Positions 39,601 through 51,800 of a stretch of DNA of 64,000 nt are shown piece by piece. Below the pieces are notes generated by a model, which was given only the letters and a program-made list of their open reading frames with translations, was not told the origin of the DNA and made no database searches. The stretch spans positions 28,406,464-28,470,463 of the forward strand of contig NW_024881327.1 of assembly GCF_018691265.1 (NCBI RefSeq), given 5' to 3'. Source of the stretch: Tyto alba (lineage: Eukaryota; Chordata; Aves; Strigiformes; Tytonidae). A program made the translations under genes and the position numbers. Every line of letters starts with the position of its first letter. Position 1 is the stretch's first letter.

Positions 39601-41123
39601 TGCAAAAGCATCCTCAAACAGGAGAAAGAACGGGTTTCAATAATATGGCTAGAACAGCACCATAAATTTGGCTGATGTGTGGCAATATTTTTTTTTCTAT
39701 AAAAGAATTTCAAGAAGGTTGGGAGGGAGCAAAGATATTAACAAGTAATCAGTGTTGGCTCAACACTGTTCTCATGAAGGTTGATCTAAGTTTTCGGGTT
39801 TTTTTAAAACACTTTCAGTGAATACTTTGAATATCTATCCAAAGTGACTGGTGGGATGGAAACAAGGACTAGTAGCTTCTTTTCAGTGTATTTATATACT
39901 GAGATTAATAACATTTTATTGATATAGGTTTCTGTACCCAATACATGGCATAACTTTTTTAGGAGAGTAAACTAAAGTAAACTTTTTAGGGAGAGCAAAG
40001 GGTAGTGTATATTTGCTTAGACTTTCATTGTTGCCTGAGAACATATTGCTGAAGTTGAACTGTCAACAAGAAAACACAAGCATTTCAATTCCCATAAATC
40101 ATTTCAAACCCAAAGAACAGATGGTGTTGAGAAGCAGCACCACTGCCTGCTGTTCCTTGAGATTTGAAGAAGGCCCTGTAAGCTCTCCTTGGAAAGCAAT
40201 TTTACTTTGTTCACTTCACCCATTAGGCAAAAGAGTGATTAAATAAATAACCAAAAATGTCACTTCAGCTTCTGAAGAGAATCTTAAAAATGACTGTAAA
40301 ATCATACTTCGTACTTTCTATCCTCAGTTTCTATTCTTTGGATTAAGACACATATTTCACAAATTCAGGATATGAATTGCACATGTCTTAACAGAATCTT
40401 CTAAAAATTAATTTAAAAAAATACTTATTTTCTTGCATTGTTTAAAATGCTTACATCTTTAGCTTAACATAACTTTATCCTAGCTACAGTAAAATTTTTT
40501 AGCTCTAGGAAATTTCAAGGACTTCGGCTGTGGCTGTAGTTGTAGAGTTAGAGAAGAGAAACAGAAGTAAATATTTGGCTCACAACCTCTGGAATAAAGT
40601 AAGGATTGCTGTAAATGTGGTTAAACCTTTACTTATTAGTCTAGTTAGTCTACTGTGAAATGACTGGGCTTTCCTCAGATTAAAACTGGATGGCTGATTC
40701 AGATACTGCTTCTGACTGACTCTCTGACAGAGGATGCCTTCCTGTGGCAGGACCAAATCATCATCCCTTAGTGCCTTGTTGATCAGTTCCTGGCTTATTT
40801 AGACAGGTAAAAGGTACTTCCTCCAGAATTTGGCATTCTTCAGTCACACCTGTACTGTCAAATCATTTTCTGTACTCAAAAAGCCTCATTCAGCTTGACA
40901 AATTATAGTTATGTACTGTGCAGAAGGCATCTACAAGAGATAAACATTATTTTATGGCTGGTTCCAATAGGCAGAGGAGATTCCATGTCCTTTACAGATC
41001 AGGGCAAACTCTGCTTTTAGAAGTATCATCACCAATACTTAAGGGGTACATAAAGAGGTATAGAGCAGATAAGCAGTAAGCCTGTTATCTGTCCATTTCT
41101 CTCTAATTTGAACTAGTTTTGCT

Positions 41124-41175
41124 TATAAACCAATAGAATAAACCAATATATAATATAAACCAATAGAAATAATAT
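41124..41175. repeat. Short tandem repeat, TATAAACCAATAGAA-type units
   Basis: Three imperfect units. The first and last share TATAAACCAATAGAA and the middle one is shortened and diverged. A local duplication. Confidence 0.55.
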
Positions 41176-41846
41176 AGCTCAATTCAAAGCAAGTCAGAAT
41201 TTTGTTTCAGATCTGAGTGTTACTACTCTAGCAATTATCACCACCCACCAGAAAAGGTGGCCTAGAGCAAAGTATCCAGGTGATGCTTTGGACTGGTTAA
41301 TAAGCTGGGATCTAAACAAGCTGCCATGCGTACAGCCTGAAAACTTGGGGCATCTGTCTGCTACTGGTGATTTATATCTTAAAAACATCAGCAGGAAACT
41401 CTGCCACTTGACCAACAGAACACCTTCTTTCTTCTCCTAATTCTTCCTTACCTGGGAGCAGAGCTCTAGGGTGGAAGTACTTTCCCAAAGAAAAGGTAAA
41501 TTTGTGACCAAGGCAGTTCTGCAAAACCATGTTATTACTTCAAAGTACAGTTTTATTATAAATATACTAGGTGAGAAAAAGACTCAATGACATCAACTTA
41601 GCCATACCTTTTCTACAGTGTGCACCAGAATATCTAGATATACAGAAGTGCCTGTTCTCAAACTGAAGTTTGTTCAACTGTTTAACATCATGTAATATTC
41701 ATAATGTTAATAATACAGTGAAAGGGATGTTATCATATTTTTATTTTAGACAGGTCCACCTATTTTTTTTAAAAGTAATCCAAGCTAAAATTATTGTGTC
41801 CAAAACTATAGGAAATTTTAAAACAGCGACCAGTCAGCACCCATGC

Positions 41847-41876
41847 AAAAAACAAACAAACAAAAACAACAAACAA
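41847..41876. repeat. (CAAA)n simple repeat
   Basis: A-rich repeat of AAAC/CAA units. Confidence 0.7.
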
Positions 41877-41989
41877 CTTGAAAAATTATAACTTCTATTC
41901 TTTATAATATTACTTTTGTATAATATTTATGTAGGAAAAAATAAAATAACTCATTACAGTTAATCCAGTTTTTCCCACAGGACATTCTA

Positions 41990-42737
41990 CATTATATGGG
42001 TCCTGCACTTGAGTCCCAAAGATCCCATACAATGCTAAAGGCTTGGGGAAGAGTGGCTAGAAAGCTGTCCAGTGGAAAAGGACCTGGAGGGTGTTGGTTT
42101 ACAGCAGTGCTGAGCATGAGCCAGCAGTGTGCCCAGGTGGCCAAGAAGGCCAAGAGCATCCTGGCTTGTATCAGAAATAACGTGGCCATCTCCCTGTACT
42201 CAGCACTGGTGAGACCGCACCTCAAATCCTGTGTCCAGTTTTGGACCCCTCACTGCAAGAAAGACACTGAGGTGCTGGGGTGTGCCCAAAGAAGGGCAAC
42301 AAAGCTGGTGAAGGGTCCAGAGCACAGGTCTTATGAGGAGCAGCTGAGGGGACAGGGGTTGTTTAGTCTAGAAGAGGAGGCTCAGGGAAGACCTTATCAC
42401 TCTTTGCAGCTACCTGAAAGGAGGTTGTAGCGATGTGGGTGTTGGTCTCTTCTCCCAGCTAACAAGTAATCGGACAAGAGGAAACAGCCTCAAGTTGCAC
42501 CAGGGGAGGTTTAGATTGGATATTAGGAAAAATTTCTTCACCGAAAGGGTTGTCAAACATTGGAACAGGCTGCCCAGGGAAGTGGTTGAGTCACCATCCC
42601 TGGAGGTATTTAAAAGATGTGTAGATATGTCACTTAGGGACACGGCTTATTGGTGGACTTGGCAGTGTTAGGTTAACGGTTGGTCTCGATGTTCTTAAAG
42701 GTCTTTCTAACCTAAATAATTCTGTGATTCTGTGATT
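41990..42737 (+). mobile_element. CR1 LINE 3' fragment (copy C)
   Basis: A 5'-truncated CR1 of about 750 bp. Translation in the plus frames gives the C-terminal part of the reverse transcriptase [41 protein letters not shown] and [19 protein letters not shown] (41996-42430), then after a frame change [20 protein letters not shown] (42435-42671). The end is AAAGGTCTTTCTAACCTAAA and a tail of ATTCTGTGATTCTGTGA. The tail differs from copy B (ATTCTGTG against ATTCTATG), so the subfamily is different. It is the same subfamily as copy D on the opposite strand. The catalytic part is missing. Confidence 0.92.
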
Positions 42738-45073
42738 TTTTTAAAAAGAGTGAGAAAAAAAAATTTTAATTTTTTTGGTCACTCCCTACTACCATAAATA
42801 CTACATGCTTATGTGTTCCATACAGGACTCAGCTGCTAAAATCAATATTTTAGAAACTAATTAGAGTTTTCTTTTTCAAAATACAATGGAAAACAGTCTA
42901 ATGGTATGCACTGAATTGCAATATATGAGAATATATTTAAAAACACTGGCCGCCACTTTGGTTCATTTCATTCAATGGTGCATATTTTTTTTCCCCATTG
43001 CAGGAATGCCAATCTGAGCTGGAAACCAGAGGCAGAATCTGTCTATGCAAAGTACAGTATTATTAACAGTTTTTCTGGCATTAAATTTGGGGTTAGGTAT
43101 TCATGTGTTTGTTGTATCCTATACTAGCACAAACCATGCTATTTAGGATACTATATTAATACCTACTGTTATAAGGAATAATAACAATAAAAATTCTGCA
43201 CAGTTGCAATTTTGAAACCAATTAACTGTCACTGGAGAAATCTTATTCCCAATCCTTGGTTTACTTTACTTGGAAAATTGTGAAATGTCGAAAAAAATCA
43301 GAGGGGGGATATTATACCCTGATTATCTGTTTTTTTCATCTCTTTCATAAGTAGTGTCATCTGTTTTGCTATAAATGAAGCACTCATTTTTGTCTTCAAA
43401 AAAATATAAAACCTGGGGGAGTGGTTAGCTTACACTTCAGAAGTTAGACATGGAATGAGGACGCATTTTTTAGATGGATTTCCTTTAATTACTCACAGTA
43501 CAGCTGGCATAGAGATTAGCACCACACATCTCTATATAGATTAGAGAACCCCTTATAATATGCCTTTCTATAGGTATATGAAGGGAAAGTTAAACTACCA
43601 TCAACATCTATATAAGAGTAAATTGTACCTTTGGGCACAAGATATGATACAAGAACCTTAAAAGGTATTTCATCTATCAGTTATATCAAAAGATTGAGAA
43701 AAATTCTTTCCTAAGCCCCAGTCTTTCAGTGTCATTGCTTAAGCAGTATCCCTAAAACTTTCAGTAATTAAGGAAGGAAACATTTACAGTGATTTGCAGT
43801 ACGATCATTAAAGATGAGGGAGCAGGAAAGCTATTTCTTCCAGTCACTTCTCTGTTGAGTCTTTAGTTTCATTCAACCCTTTCCTTGAAATAGGTTTTAG
43901 AAATCAGCTGTAATTTCCCTGATGTACTATATCAGCTACCAGACAGAACTGCAAAGAATTGATCGGATGAAAGGAAATTAAAATTAGGAGAGTTCAGGAA
44001 CCCAGCTGGGATATATCTATTATTTCTCTTGCAGAACAGAATCTGTTCCATGTTACTTTTTAATAAATTTCTGGGACATAATTTCTTTCTGTAACATCAG
44101 AGGGAATAGTTCAGACTTTCTCCAGGAACTTCAAACAAGAAAAAAAAGCCTTTTGCATTCATCTTTTATGGAACATGAACAGAATGTACAGATCTCAAAT
44201 AGCAAAAAATAGCATGTTCTCTTGAAGAAATATGTAATTTTCATCCTACACATATGTCACTTCCAAACCAGAAGGGAAAATTTTTATGAAAGAACACCAG
44301 ATTGTTCCAACTGATGCCTTCTCAGAGCTGTACTTGAAGGAAAACCCCCAAACAACATTTACTTAACAGCAACACTCTCAATAGCTAAGAAAACTTGCCT
44401 GTACTAAGGAAGAGCAACAAGAAACAGAGTCTGATCACTATAGAATTATATGAATACAAAACAGAGGGGAATGTTATTTTAAAAGGAGCTGTTGCTTTTC
44501 ATGTATCAGCTCTTTAACTTTCACTGGGAAGACAGATGGCCTCTCTAACTGGTAGGTGGCAAAGGAAATGGGAGGCATATTGGACAGGCTTGGACAACAA
44601 CCAAAGTAAAAACTGTAATTTTGATATCGTAGAGTTTAAATGCAGTGCATATAGCAATCATCTGACAATATCTAGCTGACTGCCTGCCTTAGTCTTCATT
44701 TCAAGACCTGGAATATTTTAAGCAACAGATCAAACCAGGTGTATGATTGTGAGAGGAACAGAGAACATGCACTTAGTAGCTGACTATTTTCTTGAGTGTA
44801 GCCTCCAACCCACTCACTTTCACACCAAGGTGAAACAACTTGAGTTCATTCAGAAGACACAACTTCTGGAATACAGTACTGTTGTGAAGATGTTAAAAAA
44901 TTGCTAGTTGTGCTGTACAGCTGGTCTTCAGAACAGTTATTTAGATATCCTACTATGTATTGTGAAACAAAGGATAATCAGCTGAAATATTTAAAAGCAA
45001 CTAATATGATGACTCAGAATTTCACCTCACTGTGGCTCATTCTTCTTTCTTTTGCTTTTCATATTCTCTTTTT
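42738..45073. other. Unique spacer between two inverted CR1 copies
   Basis: No gene or other transposon was recognised in these 2.3 kb. The sequence is AT-rich and separates CR1 copies C and D. Confidence 0.5.
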
Positions 45074-46046
45074 AGAATCAGAATCGTTTAAAGTGGAAAA
45101 GACCTTTAAGATCATTGAGTTCAACCGTAAAGCATGTTCCAATGTCTGACAACCCTTTCGGTGAAGAAATTTTTCCTAATATCCAATCTAAACCTTCCCT
45201 GGTGCAACTTGTTACTTGGGAAAAGAGACCAACACCCACCTTGCTACAACCTCCTTTCAGGTAGCTGTAGAGAGCGATAAGGTCTTCCCAGAGCCTCCTC
45301 CTCTCCAGACTAAACAACCCCAGTTCCCTCAGCTGCTCCTCATAAGACCTGTGCTCTGGACCCTTCACCAGCTTTGTTGCCCTTCTTTGGGCACACCCCA
45401 GCACCTCAGTGTCTTTCTTGCAGTGAGGGGTCCAAAACTGGACACAGGATTTGAGGTGCGGTCTCACCAGTGCTGAGTACAGGGAGACGATCCCTTCTCT
45501 AATCCTGCTGGCCACGTTATTTCTGATACAAGCCAGGATGCTCTTGGCCACCTGGGCACACTGCTGGCTTATGCTCAGCATTGCTGTAAACCAACACCCT
45601 CCAGGTCTTTTTCCACTGCACAGCTTTCTAGCCACTCTTCCCAAACCCTGAAGCGTTGCAATGGGGTTGTTGGGACTCAGGTGTAGGACCCAGCACTGAG
45701 CCTTGCTGAACCTCATACAATGGGCCTTGGCCCATTGATCCTGCCTGTCTAGATCCCTCTGTAGAGCCTTCCTTCCCTCAAGCAGATCAACACTCTGGTC
45801 CAACTTGGTGTCATCTCCAAATTTACTAAGGGCACAGTTGATCCCCTCATACAGATTATTGATAAAGATACTAAACAGAACTGGCCCCAATACTGAGCCC
45901 TCGGGAACACCACTTGTCACCAGATACCAACTGGATTTAACTCCCTTCACCACCACTCTCGGCTTGGCCATCCAGCCAGTTTTTTACTCAGTGAATAACA
46001 TACCCATACAAGACATGAGCAGCCAGTTTCTCCAGGAGAATGGATA
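45074..46046 (-). mobile_element. CR1 LINE 3' fragment (copy D)
   Basis: About 970 bp in minus orientation, with the tail GATTCTGATTCT at the left end (45074 onward) and the 5' truncation near 46046. The minus frame from 45971 stays open for 297 codons. It contains [20 protein letters not shown], the catalytic box as FGDD (both aspartates kept, alanine changed to glycine), [49 protein letters not shown] and [19 protein letters not shown]. Before this frame, a decayed match to the [13 protein letters not shown] region is visible. The end of the frame (after about 45230) has slipped. With no endonuclease and only half a reverse transcriptase it is not functional. Confidence 0.92.
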
Positions 46047-48617
46047 AATAGAGGTCTAATGTGTTTAAAAGACATGGACTCCAAACAAAATACCCTTATG
46101 TAATAGGGACTTATTCCAAAGATAACTGGTTCACTATATATCTATGAAGACATCTCTCTGATACTGCTGAAGTTCACAGTAACATATCTGTTGCCTGGGT
46201 TAAAAGGCCTGTACATATATGTGGATGGGTTGTATAAATGTGATACTAGTACTTTATGACTTAGGCTATAAAAAAAAAAGTCTGTGGGTTCTAGCCAAAA
46301 AATTAAAAATATGAGGAATTCCACAACAGGTTTTCAATACTTCATTAATTCCTCTGCACTGTTAAGTCCAGTACCACTCAAGAAAACGGGAGGGTTATTT
46401 TCTCATTTTTATTAGTGAATCTGTTGTTATTCTCAAAATATTTTCTGTCTCTTAAAGAGCTATCAGTTCAAATGCCCACTTGTCTTTTTCCTCTAGACTA
46501 GTAAGACTTCAGGGTAACAGTAGTTATGCATTTATTCCAGAGGTGACAGAGACTCAAATCAAAAAAACTTGGTTCTTGCTGTCACCATCAGTCACACCTG
46601 TGAGGAAATACATTTATTTCACAAATATATGAATGTCTCACAAAGGGAAATGAAAATGATAGAACAATTTTTTCCAGGTATCAGAAGGTGAAATGCAACG
46701 TATACTTAGAAAATGTAGCCCTAATTCTAATCTGTGGGCAACATCTTTGCCTGAGACAGTTTAACTGTGCCTGAAGAAGACAGATAAAGAGTATTCTGGG
46801 TTGGATACAATTATTAATTCTTTCAGAAGCACAAACTCTTCAGCTTATTGCAGTTTTCTATGGGGAGACATTGCTATGTTTTGATAAAGAGTAGCTGGAA
46901 TGAAGGAGCATTGTGACACAGAAGGAGAATAATGTCAAGGCATAAATAAATGCAGATGAGTGAGAAAGAAAATTGTACGGGGAGGATGGTGATGAAACTA
47001 TAAATATAAAATTAAAGTAAGGCAAAATAAAAGACTTAATTTTTCATGGTGGCAATTAAAAGGAAGGAAAATGCTGTCAATTTGGAATTTAGAGGAGGTT
47101 TAATCTGACAGCTTCTCAGATAAAAGAGAACCACAACTCTAAAGTGCAATATTGATTCAATGCACTAATTATTAAGGAGGGAAATACAGATGATAAGTAG
47201 TTTCTGAGGGTTTTTTTAAAAAAAAAATCAGATGAGGAGTCTAAAGTTTTCAAGACAAGTCATCTGTTTACTTGTCACTGATGATAACTGTGATCTTCAT
47301 GTTACGTTGCGCTTGATGTGTTTGAGAATACACTTTCAGAAGACTGTTAATATACAGAAGCAAATATGAGAGGCTGCACTTTAAGGGGGAATATCCTTCC
47401 ATCATTTTGCCAGCTGGTAGTGAATTTGATTATTGTAAGTTGTTTGGTAGTTTCTTCCATATCTTTGTCATTATGAAAACAAGTTACTGACTTCTGGCAG
47501 TATCACTGCAAGTTGTAGCATATGCAACGCAAACTCCAGGCTAAATCCCTAGGTACTGTCTGGGTTGTAGAATGTATCTCGTATAAGTAGCATATAGGTA
47601 ATTAGTCTATTTGGGAGACTCCATTAAAAAAAAAAAAAAAAAAAAAAGGAGAAAATAAAAGAAATACAGAAAACCTGCAGCATTTCAAGAGCATGGCATA
47701 TGCTGGACTACGTCAGCAGTGGCAAAGGACTTGGGCTCCTTGCCAGCATACAGATTTCAGTTTGGATGTGGCCATTATGTTCTGAGGTGAGGAGAGTTTA
47801 TGTCTATGTTTGTAAAATAAATGGACCGAGGCCTGCATCCAAGGATGTTAGCTGTTGTGTGCTGAGGAGCCAGCATCCCCTGAAAAGGAATGCCTACCCT
47901 CAGACCTGTATGGGTTTCCTCTACTCAGGCCCATGCAGTGATTTTCTCACAAAGTCCAAAGCAGCAAGGTCACACCTCTACTAGGTTTTTTTAGAACTAC
48001 AAGGGAAGAGAAACAAAGATATCATCAACACATACTTATTTAAAATTAATTAGAAACAGCTGAGAGTGCAAATGTGGTATCAATGTGAACTAAAGATGGG
48101 CAAAGTCTAGTACATTATCACTTAGTTTGACACCATTTCTGGTAAAAACAACCAACCAAATGACAAGGGAATTAATCTGGAAGCAAAAGGCAGAGGACTG
48201 CTAAATAAACAGCAACAACATGAGCCTGCAAAGAGCAGATTGTACCTCATAAACCTGAATGACTTTTGTGTTCACACTCTGGAAAGAGGGATCAAGCAGA
48301 GAGCCGATAAAAGCCAGTCAGCAGAGAATTGCAATAAACATCAGAAAAACCTAACAAAGATGGGCATACTACCAGTGTGGAGAAGTTCAGAGATGTGCAG
48401 AAAAAAACAATTTCAACTGCACAGATGGTTTTTGAGGTACAAGTGGTCTGACTTGGCTGACATGTCATTGTGAAGAGCTCAGTAGCCCCAAAGTTAACTG
48501 TGAAAAAAAAAAAAAAAACAGACACCAAACTCAAGAATACTGAACATGTCCTGCTGCTACACATGATGGTTATATACCGCCTTCCTTATATTTGTTCATA
48601 TATCTACCCTCAACCTC
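46047..48617. other. Unique AT-rich sequence, no gene seen
   Basis: No supported gene. A22 lies at 47626-47647 and A16 at 48503-48518. Neither is preceded by anything resembling a processed gene copy. An open frame of 94 codons at 47700-47984 has no recognisable domain. Confidence 0.5.
47626..47647. repeat. Poly(A) run (22 A)
   Basis: An uninterrupted run of 22 A. No retroposed gene was recognised upstream, so it is treated as simple sequence. Confidence 0.8.
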
Positions 48618-48844
48618 AGGAGAGGTTTCGTCTTGATATAATAAATAATTTTTTTACAGTGAGAACAATCATTCACTAGAACAACCTCACCAGGGAAGTG
48701 CTGGATCCCCATTACTGGAGGTTTTCAGGACATGACTGGACAGGGTGCTAGAAAATCTCATCTAGGTTCCCTCTCCCATGAAAGGCTAGACAAGATGATG
48801 TTTTGAGGTTTCTTCCAACCTCGGCTGTTCTATCATTCTATGAA
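48618..48844 (+). mobile_element. CR1 LINE 3'-end fragment (copy E)
   Basis: The last part of CR1: GGAGAGGTTTCGTCTTGATA (the RFRLDI codons), then ACAGTGAGAACAATCATTCA, then GACAAGATGATG and GGTTTCTTCCAACCTCGGC, ending in TATCATTCTATGA. It is about 227 bp, severely 5'-truncated, with the ATTCTATG-type tail of copy B and not the ATTCTGTG type of copies C and D. Confidence 0.85.
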
Positions 48845-51800
48845 CTTCTCACTCGCATACTTTTAAATAAATTGACTTTAGCATAAGGAATGGTGGTGTC
48901 TGCTCAAAACTGAAATTATTCCCCAACTGTTCCTGATATTTCAAAGTTTAGTATAAGAGCAACTTTAGATCATCCCAATTTTGAAACAGCCACCAACTGA
49001 CTATAATAAATTTGACCTCAACACCTGCCTTGTTATTAATTTTTCTCAGTCTGATTATAAAGCATCATAGTTTGGAGGAAATAATTTGGATACTCCCAGT
49101 TCAAATATGGTTGTCACTTCATTGAAAAGTCTTTTCTTCAGAGGAATGTCGATAATGACTTCTGCTGGCTGTGCACTCCATCATGTGAGAACAGACTGGC
49201 CTCAAAAAACGAGTCGGGTTTGCTTCTGATAGCTGGGCAGTTACCTTGGCCAACAGATCAGCAAGACCACATTCCTCATCCACTCTCTCTCCCCTTCCCC
49301 ATTGTTCACTGCTCATTCCAGATCTGGGACAGGCGGTTGCCACACAGTAAGGACAGAAACCAGCTGCCACTGCACTGAACACTGCAACCCCCGCCATGAC
49401 TTTGGTGCTTGACCAGCTGCACCAGTGTCAGGTGGTGGTGGTTTCATAGCTCCCCATCTCTGCTGCGTGCTGCCACTGCCTGGGTTCTGGTAGGGGCAGT
49501 TCCTCAGTCCCAACAGGAGAATAAGGGCTCACACTAGTGTTTGCAGGCATGACTGGGGTGGACGAGAAGGCACATTGACTGGGAGTGAGTTTAGTGCTAG
49601 CTTTACATCTGGGATGTCTTCAGCCAGTTCTGGCTCAAGAAATTCTATGAGTACAAAAATTTCTAATAGTTATATGAGGTTTACTGAGCTTTTTTGAGTT
49701 ACCTTTTCTCCCTGCTTGGCCCCCACTTCTCCAGGTGATTTGTCTTGAAGTGTACGGTGTTTAGACAGCATAATATACTCTGATCTGAGCCTTTCATTTT
49801 CTACATGCAGGTAAAGAAAATGCCATAATGGCTGCCATGTGAAGTGTGACTTTCATCTTATACATGGATGCAGCTGAAGCATCTGAAAGAAGAGAGCCTT
49901 ATCCTTTACAAAAGTTTGGGTGAACAATGAAAAAAAGTACTGTAAACACCACTTCTTTACAGTTAGACCTTCTCTTTCAGCTTCCTTAGCTCCACAGGGA
50001 CCATCAAGGCTGAGAAGAGATTCCTGCTCAGCTGCTTTAATGATAACATATCCTAGGTGCATGAGGAATACTTAAGTAATTCTGCTCTCTGAGGACATTG
50101 TAACAGAAGTGCCACTACAAGCATTGCAAAGGGTTTTTAATGCCATGATGTTAGAAACATAAGAAAATGTGATTTTTTTCTTAGAAGCATTTGGCTCTAG
50201 TCACATCCACCTTCTGCAGCCTCATAAAGTCACAGTATACAAGGTCTTGTAACATTTCTCCTCATGGGCTTTTAACGGAGCAGTGAAAAGTATAGTATTG
50301 AGCATAATATTAAGGCAAGTTTGCAAAAGATATATTTGACCTCTTCTTTACTGGTATTAAATCAGTTTCAGTGTTTAGGGCACAACTGCTGAATCAGATG
50401 GAGCAAGATCTTTTTTCCAGTTCCTCAGTAATGCCACCCTCAAAGTTCCACTCTATAATTTAAAACTGCATCTGCGTTTGGAAGGTGGTTGATTACATTT
50501 CTTTCTTGAATTTGCTGACATCAGCCTGCTTGACAGATGGCTGTCTGTGGGTATATGGAGAGAAGATGATGGATAGCCTGTATTTCAAAAGACAGTGATC
50601 AGTCCAGCAACAAGCTCTATGCATTATCCAAGTTATGTGGAAATAGCATAAATCTTTTTTTTCCTCATTGTATTTAGACTGATCATATATCAGAGCTCAA
50701 AGAGGGGGTGCATCCAGGTAGTTTCACACTTCACAGTTTCCTGAAACATTCTGTTAATTATTTGGAACTTATGCCTTCTGAAGGAAGGAGGAAGCAGGTT
50801 GGCATTTGGGCTTGTTGCCTGATGATGCATTTCCATATGCTGCAATGTCTTGCCATACATTGAGGATGAGAACATCTGTCTAGCTGCTCTTCTCAGAAGC
50901 ATCAGCATTTTCAGATTTTTTGTTTCTTTTGGCTAGTGTTGGCAATACTAAGACCAAAGGTGCTCTTCAGACTGAAGTTTTCATTCTTTTCCAGGAAAAC
51001 GCACATTTTTATCAAGTGTCCATTTGGCTCCTCCAGAACAGTGCAGTTAATTCCTCGGTCGTAAAAGAGATGTGTCAGCATCATGAGCCGTCCTTGGCTG
51101 CAGAAAAGTTCTCAAGGAGTTGAAGTATGTTATAAATTCTTAAACAAACAAGGCCATTTTGTCTTCCAGACACTGACCTGTCTGTTTCCATACGCTCTGA
51201 ACTGTGCCTTTGCCTACAAATTTCTGCGGTATCCTCAGAGCTGGTTAGGCGGGGATTGCTTAGTTTTTCTTTAACCTTTTCTGCAGACATGAGTTAGCAG
51301 TGCCATCTTTATATCCAGTTGTTCCTTTTTTTTTTTTTTTCCAAACCTGTTTGAGAGAATATAATTATGATGCAGAAAGCTGGTCCCAGCTATTCAATAT
51401 CAAGGTTCTGTATGTCCAAGTCATCTTCTGAGAGCAAACTGCAGCCTGTCTATTCAAGGGCAGAGTTACATCATCCACACTACCTCCATTCAGGCACATA
51501 CTCAGAAGAGGTCATAACAGTTTTCCTGGTTGGATGTGGCTGTGAGATGGACTTATGAATGCTCTGACCTTAACAGCACAATTAAGAGCACACACATATG
51601 TGGTAAAATCAGGTTAGGATGACCCTGAGCTGGCATGTTTCCATTTCTGCAGCAGCTGTCCTGCAAGGCTGAGGCATTCAGACTCACAAGCACAGCAACA
51701 ATACTGGTTTAAAAATACTTATGCACCACAAAATCAGCTTGAATGACAAAGGACATTTTCTGTTGGTTTGAGACTGGGAAGGGAAATGTTTCCACCTCAC

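Larger units (their letters stand above)
36654..41989. other. Unique AT-rich sequence, no gene seen
   Basis: No supported gene. Open frames are at most about 80 codons and without domains. The stretch 38340-38700 has a slightly different texture and might be a very old transposon remnant, but I could not match it to a family. A small A/T-rich direct repeat with TATAAACCAATAGAA units lies at 41124-41175, and (CAAA)n at 41847-41876. Confidence 0.5.

Noticed and set aside
47626..47647. A22 run as the tail of a processed pseudogene
   Set aside because: The upstream sequence shows no gene-like sequence, and there is no flanking target duplication that I can see.
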